Shown here: positions 1 through 6,075 of the stretch, piece after piece
Position numbering within the stretch: the first letter of the stretch is position 1
Layout: the number at the start of each line of letters is the position of its first letter
Assembly: GCA_905236785.1 (NCBI GenBank)
Contig: CAJOQC010000210.1
Location: 1 to 7,649 of the forward strand
Length of the DNA: 7,649 nucleotides
Reading direction: 5' to 3'
From: an uncultured Selenomonadaceae bacterium
GTDB lineage: Bacteria > Bacillota > Negativicutes > Selenomonadales > Selenomonadaceae
Position numbers and translations under genes: made by a program
The notes under the pieces: generated by a model
Database searches by the model: none
Told to the model about the DNA's origin: nothing
Seen by the model: the letters and a program-made list of their open reading frames with translations, nothing else

Positions 1-634
1 AAAATCTCTGTTTAAGATAGCGGTAATCGGATTTTTCCTGTATAATTACCTAAAGGACGAAATACCTTTTGTTCCTAACTACATAAATCTTGACCTTATG
101 ACGAGCCTGTCAAAGGTGGCCGATTTGGTGTTTGGCATGGCCTTTCAGGTTATCGCCGTAATAATTATCTTGGGCGTGTTGGACTTTGCCTATCAAAAAT
201 GGCAAACAACCCAAGACCTAAAGATGACCAAGCAGGAAGTTAAGGACGAAATGAAACAGTCCGAAGGCGACCCGCAAATCAAAGGCAAAATCAAACAAAA
301 GCAACGGCAGATGGCCATGATGCGCATGATGCAGGAGGTGCCGAAAGCCGACGTTATTGTCACCAACCCGACACATTATGCAGTGGCGTTGGCGTATAAA
401 AAAGGCGATGTTGCGCCCATAGTTGTTGCCAAAGGGCAGGATTATGTGGCGTTAAGGATAAAGGACATCGGCCGCGAAAACAATGTTGTCATCGTGGAAA
501 ACAAGCCTTTGGCGCGGGCGCTTTATGCCGCCGCCGAAGTGGGGGACATTGTTCCGCCGGAGCTTTATCAGGCGGTGGCGGAAGTCTTAGCTTATGTTTA
601 TCGCTTAAAACACCGCGATTACAGTTATGCATGA
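1..634 (+). CDS. flhB: Flagellar export switch protein FlhB, 3' part
   Basis: FlhB is an inner-membrane component of the flagellar type III export apparatus that switches secretion from rod/hook to filament substrates. The reading frame is open from base 2, so the first in-frame ATG (98) is internal and about 150 N-terminal residues are missing, judged against the usual length of about 360. The visible 210 residues hold the last membrane helix (around bases 125-185, VFGMAFQVIAVIIILGVLDF), the charged cytoplasmic linker with the family motif EGDPQIKGKIKQ, and the NPTH autocleavage site at bases 365-376. In this family the chain is cut between Asn and Pro of that site. The conserved C-terminal part (KADVIVTNPTHYAVAL, then IGRENNVVIVENKPLARALY) is complete and ends at TGA 632-634. 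flhA follows after 22 bases, as in Bacillota fla/che operons. Nothing suggests loss of function. Confidence 0.97.
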   Translation, partial: KSLFKIAVIGFFLYNYLKDEIPFVPNYINLDLMTSLSKVADLVFGMAFQVIAVIIILGVLDFAYQKWQTTQDLKMTKQEVKDEMKQSEGDPQIKGKIKQKQRQMAMMRMMQEVPKADVIVTNPTHYAVALAYKKGDVAPIVVAKGQDYVALRIKDIGRENNVVIVENKPLARALYAAAEVGDIVPPELYQAVAEVLAYVYRLKHRDYSYA

Positions 635-656
635 CCTATAGTTAGGGGTTTTTTTA

Positions 657-2744
657 ATGGCTCAAATGCAGGGCGCGGCTCTTTCCGGCGACGGTGGAGC
701 CGTAAACTCCATAAAAAAATACAGCGACGTTATTATTGCTCTGGCGATTATCACAATCGTCATAATGATGATAATTCCGCTCCCGACAATGTTGTTGGAC
801 TTGCTCATTTGTCTTAACATCACGGCGGCGCTTGTTATCGTCATATCAACCATTTACAATGAAGAAGCGCTTGATTTGTCGGTGTTTCCCTCGTTGCTGT
901 TGGTGACGACGCTTTTTAGGCTCGCGCTTAACATATCCTCGACGCGACTTATTTTGCTTGACGGCTACGCCGGCGAAGTTATAACCGCTTTCGGCAATTT
1001 CGTCGTCGGCGGTAATCCCGTGGTTGGTTTCATCATATTCATAATCTTGGTTATCATTCAGTTTATCGTCATCACCAAAGGTTCGGAGCGTGTCGCGGAA
1101 GTTTCGGCGCGTTTCACCTTGGACGCAATGCCCGGTAAACAGATGTCCATTGATGCCGACCTAAACCAAGGGGCGATAACCGATGCCGAAGCTAAGGTGC
1201 GGCGCGAGAAAATCCAGCGCGAAGCGGACTTCTTCGGCGCAATGGACGGCGCGAGCAAATTCGTCAAGGGCGATGCCATCGCCGCCATAATAATAATGTT
1301 CATCAACATCGGCGGCGGTTTTGTCATCGGCATGGTGCAACGAAATTTAGAGGCTCTTCAAGCCTTGCAACAATATACGTTGCTCACCGTGGGCGAAGGC
1401 TTGGTAAGTCAAATTCCCGCGCTGCTAATCTCCACGGCAACGGGTATCATCGTCACCCGCGCCGCTTCCGAAGGCAACTTGGGCGCGGACATTGTAAACC
1501 AGTTAATCAGAAATCAACGTATATTCTTTATTGTCAGCGGCGTGTTGCTGTTCTTGGCTCTTGTTCCCGGATTGCCGGGCATACCCTTTACGGGGCTTTC
1601 CATAGTCTGCGCCCTTATCGGCTACAACCTTAGAAAAGGCGCAGAGGAAACTGTGGAAGAGAAACAGGAAAAACAGGAAGAAAAAGCCAAAGAAGAGGCT
1701 ACAAAGCCGGAAAACATCGTTTCGCTGTTGCAAGTCGATCCCATGGAACTTGAAATCGGTTACAGCCTTATCCCTTTGGTTGACACGGGGCAAGGCGGCG
1801 ACTTGCTTGAACGAATAAAGATGATTCGCCGACAATGCGCCTTGGAACTTGGCTTAGTTGTGCCGACCATTCGTATCCGCGACAATATCCAGATAAAACC
1901 CAATACTTACATCATAAAGTTAAAGGGCATTGAGATAGCCAAAGGAGAATTGATGCTCGATCATTTCTTGGCGATGAATTCCGGCACGGTCTTTGAGGAA
2001 GTGCCGGGCATTGAAACGGTGGAGCCGGCTTTTGGGTTGCCCGCCCTGTGGATACCCGAAGCCGACCGCGAACAAGCCGAACTTAACGGCTACACCGTGG
2101 TGGATGCGGTTTCGGTTTTGGCCACTCATTTAACGGAGGTCATAAAAGCCCATGCCGACGAGATTTTGGGGCGGCAGGAAACACAGAACCTCTTGGACAA
2201 TTTGCACAACACCAACGCCGCTTTGGTGGACGAAGTTGTGCCGAACCTTATGAGCGTCGGCGAAATTCAAAAGGTTTTGGCGAACCTTTTGCGAGAGCGC
2301 GTTTCCATTCGCGACATGGCGACTATATTGGAAGTCCTGGCCGATTACGCCCGCGCCACCAAAGATACGGAAATACTCACCGAGTATGTGCGCCATGCCA
2401 TGGCGCGGCAAATTACTCAGCAAAATGTTCAGCAAAATGTTTTGCCGTGCATTACCCTTGACCCGTCTTTGGAAAACAGAATAGCCGGCGGCGTGCAGCG
2501 AACAGACCACGGCTCTTACGTCAGCATGGATCCTGATTCTATGCAAAGACTCATCCAAAGCCTTAGCCATGAACTTGAAAAACTTACCAACATGGGGTAT
2601 CAGCCCATTGTTTTGACCAGCCCCGCCGTAAGGTTGTACTTTAGGAAATTGGTGGAGCGTTCCGTACCGGGGCTTATCGTTTTGTCCCATGCGGAAATTG
2701 AACAAACTGTTGAGATACAAATTCTTGGGGTGGTGAAAATTTAA
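657..2744 (+). CDS. flhA: Flagellar export gate protein FlhA
   Basis: FlhA forms the ring-shaped export gate of the flagellar type III apparatus; its cytoplasmic domain docks chaperone-substrate complexes. The 695 residues match the family length. The N-terminal half (about 24-325) contains roughly eight hydrophobic helices. The FHIPEP family signature lies at residues 145-168 (RVAEVSARF, then DAMPGKQMSIDAD). A linker rich in Glu and Lys (about 327-350) leads to the cytoplasmic domain (about 355-695), which carries the conserved LPALWIPE and LPCITLDP segments. The ATG at 657 has an AGGGG ribosome-binding site at 644-648, eight bases upstream. The next in-frame ATG (669) lacks a comparable site. 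The gene stops at TAA 2742-2744 and abuts flhF. Two in-frame tandem repeats occur: KQE twice in the linker and QQNV twice near residues 588-595. Confidence 0.98.
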   Translation: MAQMQGAALSGDGGAVNSIKKYSDVIIALAIITIVIMMIIPLPTMLLDLLICLNITAALVIVISTIYNEEALDLSVFPSLLLVTTLFRLALNISSTRLILLDGYAGEVITAFGNFVVGGNPVVGFIIFIILVIIQFIVITKGSERVAEVSARFTLDAMPGKQMSIDADLNQGAITDAEAKVRREKIQREADFFGAMDGASKFVKGDAIAAIIIMFINIGGGFVIGMVQRNLEALQALQQYTLLTVGEGLVSQIPALLISTATGIIVTRAASEGNLGADIVNQLIRNQRIFFIVSGVLLFLALVPGLPGIPFTGLSIVCALIGYNLRKGAEETVEEKQEKQEEKAKEEATKPENIVSLLQVDPMELEIGYSLIPLVDTGQGGDLLERIKMIRRQCALELGLVVPTIRIRDNIQIKPNTYIIKLKGIEIAKGELMLDHFLAMNSGTVFEEVPGIETVEPAFGLPALWIPEADREQAELNGYTVVDAVSVLATHLTEVIKAHADEILGRQETQNLLDNLHNTNAALVDEVVPNLMSVGEIQKVLANLLRERVSIRDMATILEVLADYARATKDTEILTEYVRHAMARQITQQNVQQNVLPCITLDPSLENRIAGGVQRTDHGSYVSMDPDSMQRLIQSLSHELEKLTNMGYQPIVLTSPAVRLYFRKLVERSVPGLIVLSHAEIEQTVEIQILGVVKI
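1662..1679 (+). repeat. 9-bp tandem repeat in the FlhA linker
   Basis: The unit aaacaggaa occurs twice head to tail and in frame, encoding KQEKQE at residues 336-341 of FlhA. It lies in the charged linker between the membrane and cytoplasmic halves, a stretch whose length and sequence vary in the family, so expansion by slippage is plausible and probably tolerated. Confidence 0.75.
2390..2406. repeat. Inverted repeat inside flhA
   Basis: The arms gcgccatg (2390-2397) and catggcgc (2399-2406) are perfect reverse complements around one central C. They fall in codons for R-H-A-M-A-R of FlhA. As RNA the innermost pairs would have to open to form a loop, leaving about six pairs. No T-run follows, so it is not a terminator. 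Chance within coding sequence is the simplest explanation. Confidence 0.5.
2418..2441 (+). repeat. Perfect 12-bp tandem duplication in flhA
   Basis: The unit cagcaaaatgtt is present twice in a row with no mismatch and encodes QQNV-QQNV (FlhA residues 588-595). It sits just before the conserved LPCITLDP segment of the cytoplasmic domain. Identity at every synonymous position suggests a recent duplication rather than long-standing sequence. Confidence 0.85.
2729..2736 (+). promoter_or_regulatory. Ribosome-binding site that decides the flhF start
   Basis: The run ggtggtga lies at the end of flhA; its GGTGA (2732-2736) is complementary to the 3' end of 16S rRNA. It sits 8 bases before the TTG at 2745 but 14 bases before the ATG at 2751. 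The spacing favours TTG as the start. No purine-rich site serves the ATG better, because only ttgcgg lies directly before it. Confidence 0.55.
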
Positions 2745-4463
2745 TTGCGGATGAAAGTATACACGGCATCCACCATGAAGGAAGCCATCGACAAGATAAA
2801 AGAAGATTTGGGCGTAGACGCGCAAATTCTTTATACGCGAAAATACAAAGACGGCGGCTTTTTGGGCTTGGGCGCAAAAGAAGTCTTTGAAGTAACCGCC
2901 GCCGTCGAGGACGAGGCAAACAAAAAGACTTCCAAAAAGAAAACGCAGGAAAAGAAAAAAAGCGCACCGCCGCCGCAACCAAAAACAGCCGCAACATCGG
3001 TGTTGCCGCCTTCGGTTTTAACCCAATATAAGACCAACGGCACTCAAGAAGGCGTGGTGTTGGCGGAAAAAACCGCCTCGCCCTCTCCAACCCCTGTCAA
3101 TACGCCCATGTTTAAGAGCGATTTGGCGCAATTTATGCCGGTTATTCAACCTGCGGCAAACACAAAAAAACCTGCGCCGCCTTTGCCCGATAACGTGGGC
3201 GCAAAGGAAAACCCCGCTGCAAGTTCGACAAACGCGCCGGGGGTAAACAATGTAACCAACGCGCCAAACGCGCCTATTATAACAAATTCAACAAATGCAA
3301 TGATGCCGACGGCGAATGTTGTGGATAACACAAAAACGCAACAACCGACTTTTAATCCGCAAATTCCCGCAAATTTGCCGAATGTGTCCGATGCAACAAG
3401 CAGAACGAACGCGCCGCAACGGGTAAATCGAGCCGACACCCCGGAGTTTGTGGGCGGCTTTGCCGCAGCGGAGGAACAAAAACCGCAACGAAGGCGAAAC
3501 TCTCCGCGAATAATCAAGGCTAACGATGTTCCGACAGAAAAAGATGAGGCTTTTTTGACAAACAGAAACGAAAAAAATCAAAATTATGAAGGAAATTTTG
3601 ACGACGCGAAGAAAATAAAAAGGTTAGAGGATGAATTGGCGCAAATGAAAGCTCTTTTGGCGGAAGTTATGAGCAAGGAACAGCCAAAAGAAGTGTTGCC
3701 CCTTCATGAAGCTCTGCGCCTTCAGGAAGTTACCCAAGAAATTCTAAAGGATATGGCGGGAAAATCCGGCGCGGGCGAAACATTGGCGGATTGGCACACC
3801 GACGCGGCCAAGATTACGCTAAGAAGTTTTTTGACCCAAGTCGTAAATTTTGCCGGAAAAATCACATTGACAAGAAAGGGCGGAAATATCGTTGCGCTTA
3901 TTGGGCCTACGGGCGTGGGTAAAACCACCACGCTTGCTAAAATTGCCGCAAAATTTGTCCTTGAGGAAGGAGCGCGAACTGCTCTTATAACGGCGGACAC
4001 CTATCGTATATCGGCGGTGGAGCAACTAAAGACCTATTCCGACATCATAGGCTTGCCCCTTGACATAGTGTATAGCCCCGAAGAGCTTAGAAAAGCCATT
4101 CGCCGCCATGCGGACAAGGATTTGGTGCTTATTGATACGGCGGGCAGAAGTCAGCACAATGATTTTCAAATGAAAGAGCTGAAGGATTTACTGAGGGTCA
4201 ATCGGCGTATTGAAAAACATCTGGTTATAAGCGCGACCACCAAGGAACGTGATGCCGCCGACATTATCGAAAAATTTTCCGTATGCGAGCCGGACAGGGT
4301 TATTTTCACCAAAACCGACGAAACCAACAGCGTCGGTATGATACTCAATCTGCTTTACCAAAAGGAATTGGCATTGTCGTATTTTGCCAACGGACAGAGT
4401 GTGCCGGACGATATTATACCGGCAAGTGCCGAAGCATTTGCCGAATTGTTGTTGAGGGAATAG
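2745..4463 (+). CDS. flhF: Flagellar SRP-type GTPase FlhF
   Basis: FlhF is an SRP-family GTPase that marks the membrane site of flagellar assembly, regulated by FlhG. The first 55 residues form the family N-terminal segment (YTASTMKEAIDKIKEDLG, then GGFLGLG). A lysine cluster follows (60-72), then a long low-complexity stretch rich in N, P, T and A (about 73-260) and a short predicted coiled coil (about 286-312). The GTPase core holds the P-loop GPTGVGKTT (387-395), DTYRISAVEQL (418-428), DTAGR (464-468) and TKTD (522-525), all intact. At 572 residues it is longer than typical members, mostly through the linker. The TTG start directly follows the flhA stop. It is chosen over ATG 2751 because of ribosome-site spacing and because MRMKVYTA aligns with the MKIKxF-type N-terminus I recall for other FlhF proteins. 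The two starts differ by only two residues. Confidence 0.96.
   Translation: MRMKVYTASTMKEAIDKIKEDLGVDAQILYTRKYKDGGFLGLGAKEVFEVTAAVEDEANKKTSKKKTQEKKKSAPPPQPKTAATSVLPPSVLTQYKTNGTQEGVVLAEKTASPSPTPVNTPMFKSDLAQFMPVIQPAANTKKPAPPLPDNVGAKENPAASSTNAPGVNNVTNAPNAPIITNSTNAMMPTANVVDNTKTQQPTFNPQIPANLPNVSDATSRTNAPQRVNRADTPEFVGGFAAAEEQKPQRRRNSPRIIKANDVPTEKDEAFLTNRNEKNQNYEGNFDDAKKIKRLEDELAQMKALLAEVMSKEQPKEVLPLHEALRLQEVTQEILKDMAGKSGAGETLADWHTDAAKITLRSFLTQVVNFAGKITLTRKGGNIVALIGPTGVGKTTTLAKIAAKFVLEEGARTALITADTYRISAVEQLKTYSDIIGLPLDIVYSPEELRKAIRRHADKDLVLIDTAGRSQHNDFQMKELKDLLRVNRRIEKHLVISATTKERDAADIIEKFSVCEPDRVIFTKTDETNSVGMILNLLYQKELALSYFANGQSVPDDIIPASAEAFAELLLRE
3231..3415 (+). repeat. NAP-coding repeats in the FlhF linker
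   Basis: The 8-mer aacgcgcc occurs four times, at 3231-3238, 3258-3265, 3267-3274 and 3408-3415, always in the same codon phase. Each copy encodes Asn-Ala-Pro (starting at residues 163, 172, 175 and 222), three of them preceded by Thr. The degenerate, in-frame copies make the linker look like a slowly expanding disordered region. Confidence 0.65.
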
Positions 4464-4466
4464 TTC

Positions 4467-5363
4467 ATGGAAGATCAAGCGGCAAAATTACGACAGCTTG
4501 TCAAGGAGAACGCACCCACCGAAATTAAACTTTCAAAAAAAGCGGAAATCGAAGATAAACGCACCAAAGTAATAGCCATAACAAGCGGCAAGGGCGGCGT
4601 AGGCAAAACAAATCTCACGGTCAATCTTGCCATTGCTCTTGAAAAAGCAGGCAAACGCACCCTTGTTATCGACGCGGACTTGGGAATGGCCAACGTGGAT
4701 GTTGTCCTTGGCAGTCTTTCGCGCAAACATCTTCTTAATCTCCTTGACGAGGGTACTGAGTTAAAGGACGTTTTGATTGACGGACCTTACGGCGTAAAGT
4801 ACATTTCCGGCGGGTCGGGCATCGAAAAGGCGCAGGATTTCAGTTTTGAAGAGCGAAAAAAACTCATGGAGAAACTGACGGGTTGCGGTCAGATTGCCGA
4901 TATTGTCCTTGTGGACACCGGCGCCGGCATCGGCAAAAATGTCATGGATTTTATTTTGGCGGCGGACGAGGTGTTGTTGGTTACAACGCCGGAGCCGACG
5001 TCGCTGACCGACGCTTACGCGGTGATGAAGGCGTACAGTATGTACGCCGCGCATAAAAATATACATTTGGTGGTAAACAGAGTATATAACGAAAAAGAAA
5101 GCCGCGACGTGGCGGAAAAACTTAGGCAAACTGCGGATAAATTTTTGAATATGCCCGTTGATTGCATAGGCTATATATTTGACGACAGAAACGTTATGGA
5201 GGCCGTTAGGAAGCAAAAACCTTTTTTGGCGGTTAAACCCGATTCTTCTGCTTCAAGGTGCATAAATGCAATGGCGGAGGGCTTGTTAAGCGGAAAAAAA
5301 TTTGAAGTCAAACAAGGATGGCGGGGCTTTTTGCAACAAATTTTTAATTTTTCCCGAAAATAA
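4467..5363 (+). CDS. flhG: MinD-like ATPase FlhG (flagellar number/site regulator)
   Basis: FlhG (YlxH, FleN) is a ParA/MinD-type ATPase that controls flagellar number and placement and stimulates the GTPase of FlhF. Its N-terminus carries DQAAKLR (residues 3-9), the known FlhF-activating motif. The ATPase core has the deviant Walker A GKGGVGKT (41-48, signature Lys42), DADLGMAN (69-76) and a Walker B ending in Asp150 (DIVLVD). The C-terminal stretch GWRGFLQQIFNFSRK (284-298) has the look of the amphipathic membrane-targeting helix of the MinD group. The 298 residues match the family. The ATG at 4467 lies three bases after the flhF stop, with a GAGGGA site at 4454-4459 inside flhF, so translational coupling is likely. 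It is FlhG rather than septal MinD because of the DQA motif and the pairing with flhF. Confidence 0.96.
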   Translation: MEDQAAKLRQLVKENAPTEIKLSKKAEIEDKRTKVIAITSGKGGVGKTNLTVNLAIALEKAGKRTLVIDADLGMANVDVVLGSLSRKHLLNLLDEGTELKDVLIDGPYGVKYISGGSGIEKAQDFSFEERKKLMEKLTGCGQIADIVLVDTGAGIGKNVMDFILAADEVLLVTTPEPTSLTDAYAVMKAYSMYAAHKNIHLVVNRVYNEKESRDVAEKLRQTADKFLNMPVDCIGYIFDDRNVMEAVRKQKPFLAVKPDSSASRCINAMAEGLLSGKKFEVKQGWRGFLQQIFNFSRK

Positions 5364-5378
5364 TGGAGGAACTTTTTT

Positions 5379-6059
5379 ATGGCGGGCGAATTAGTAAAGG
5401 CAGAGCGTGTTCTTAAAATCGGTCAACGAATCGAATTTTATGTTGATGATGACGATGAAAAGTATTTAAGCCGCATCGAAGACATTACGAAAGATGCAAT
5501 TTATGCGGCCATGCCCGTGAACAAAAAGCGAGTTCCCGTTATTCCCATGAGGGGTTCGCAAGTATATGCATTGGCCGTGGGCGAGCGGTGCAGGTATCGT
5601 TTCTTTTCGATATTTCGCGAAAGAGCTATGCAGGACGGGCGTATTCCCGTGTGGAGAATCGACCGCCCCGATACGGTTGAGAAGCACCAAAACCGCGAGT
5701 TTGTTCGCGTTCGCGTCACAAAAAAAGTTTCCGTCAGCGTAATGGGCGACGATGGCAGTATCGGCGAGCCGTTCGTTACTTGGACGGTGGACTTGAGCGG
5801 CAACGGGGTGTGTTTCCTGTCAAACGAGCCGATGCCGTATGATACGGAGCTTGCCTTAGAGCTTTACGACATTCCCGGCGCGGGGAATGTTAAGGTTATG
5901 GGGCGGGTAATTCATTCCACCAAGTTTGAACGTCCCGACGGCGATGTTTACCATGTGGGAACGCACATGGAACATCTGTCGCGGGCGATAATGAATAAAA
6001 TAGTTCGTTATCTTTTCTATGTGCAAAGAAGGAACATAGCCAAGGGTATCGAATTTTGA
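5379..6059 (+). CDS. YcgR-type PilZ protein, probable c-di-GMP flagellar brake
   Basis: Members of this family bind c-di-GMP through a PilZ domain and slow or stop the flagellar motor (YcgR in enterics, YpfA/DgrA in Bacillus). The N-terminal part (about 10-95) looks like the small beta-barrel YcgR N-domain, with VLKIGQRIEFYVDD and a run of beta-type strands. The PilZ domain (about 103-215) contains the RxxxR loop (Arg106 and Arg110, in QNREFVR) and the DxSxxG motif DLSGNG (138-143). The residue before Arg106 is Asn, where YcgR-type proteins usually have a second Arg, which may alter ligand affinity or stoichiometry. The 226 residues match the family, and no membrane segment is visible. The ATG at 5379 has a strong GGAGGA site at 5365-5370, eight bases upstream. 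Its place between flhG and cheB supports a motility role. Target and effect on the motor are inferred from the family. Confidence 0.9.
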   Translation: MAGELVKAERVLKIGQRIEFYVDDDDEKYLSRIEDITKDAIYAAMPVNKKRVPVIPMRGSQVYALAVGERCRYRFFSIFRERAMQDGRIPVWRIDRPDTVEKHQNREFVRVRVTKKVSVSVMGDDGSIGEPFVTWTVDLSGNGVCFLSNEPMPYDTELALELYDIPGAGNVKVMGRVIHSTKFERPDGDVYHVGTHMEHLSRAIMNKIVRYLFYVQRRNIAKGIEF

Positions 6060-6075
6060 CGGGAGGTTTATTAAA

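Noticed and set aside
242..253. Internal AAGGA and in-frame ATG (251) in flhB that could yield a free cytoplasmic domain
   Set aside because: The spacing is only four bases and the codons encode the ordinary VKDEMKQSEGDP segment of FlhB, so chance is sufficient.
98..634. A 178-residue protein starting at ATG 98
   Set aside because: The frame is open upstream to the window edge and the upstream residues (GFFLYNYLKDEIPF) continue FlhB, so ATG 98 is an internal methionine.
635..656. T-run before flhA as a possible terminator
   Set aside because: The seven-T run follows AGGGG, which serves as the flhA ribosome-binding site, and no inverted repeat precedes it.
2130..2978. 282-codon open frame on the minus strand across the end of flhA and start of flhF
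   Set aside because: It is antisense to two well-supported genes, its translation is low-complexity Phe/Arg/His-rich sequence with no recognisable domain, and it straddles a gene boundary. It is a shadow of codon usage on the + strand.
3555..3584. TTGACA with CAAAAT 18 bases downstream, a possible vegetative promoter within flhF
   Set aside because: The -10 matches only 4 of 6 positions, the region is A-rich so such matches are expected, and no gene starts nearby.
4918..4927. 10-bp palindrome ccggcgccgg in flhG
   Set aside because: It encodes the conserved TGAG of the Walker B region, and GC-rich glycine/alanine codons readily give such palindromes.
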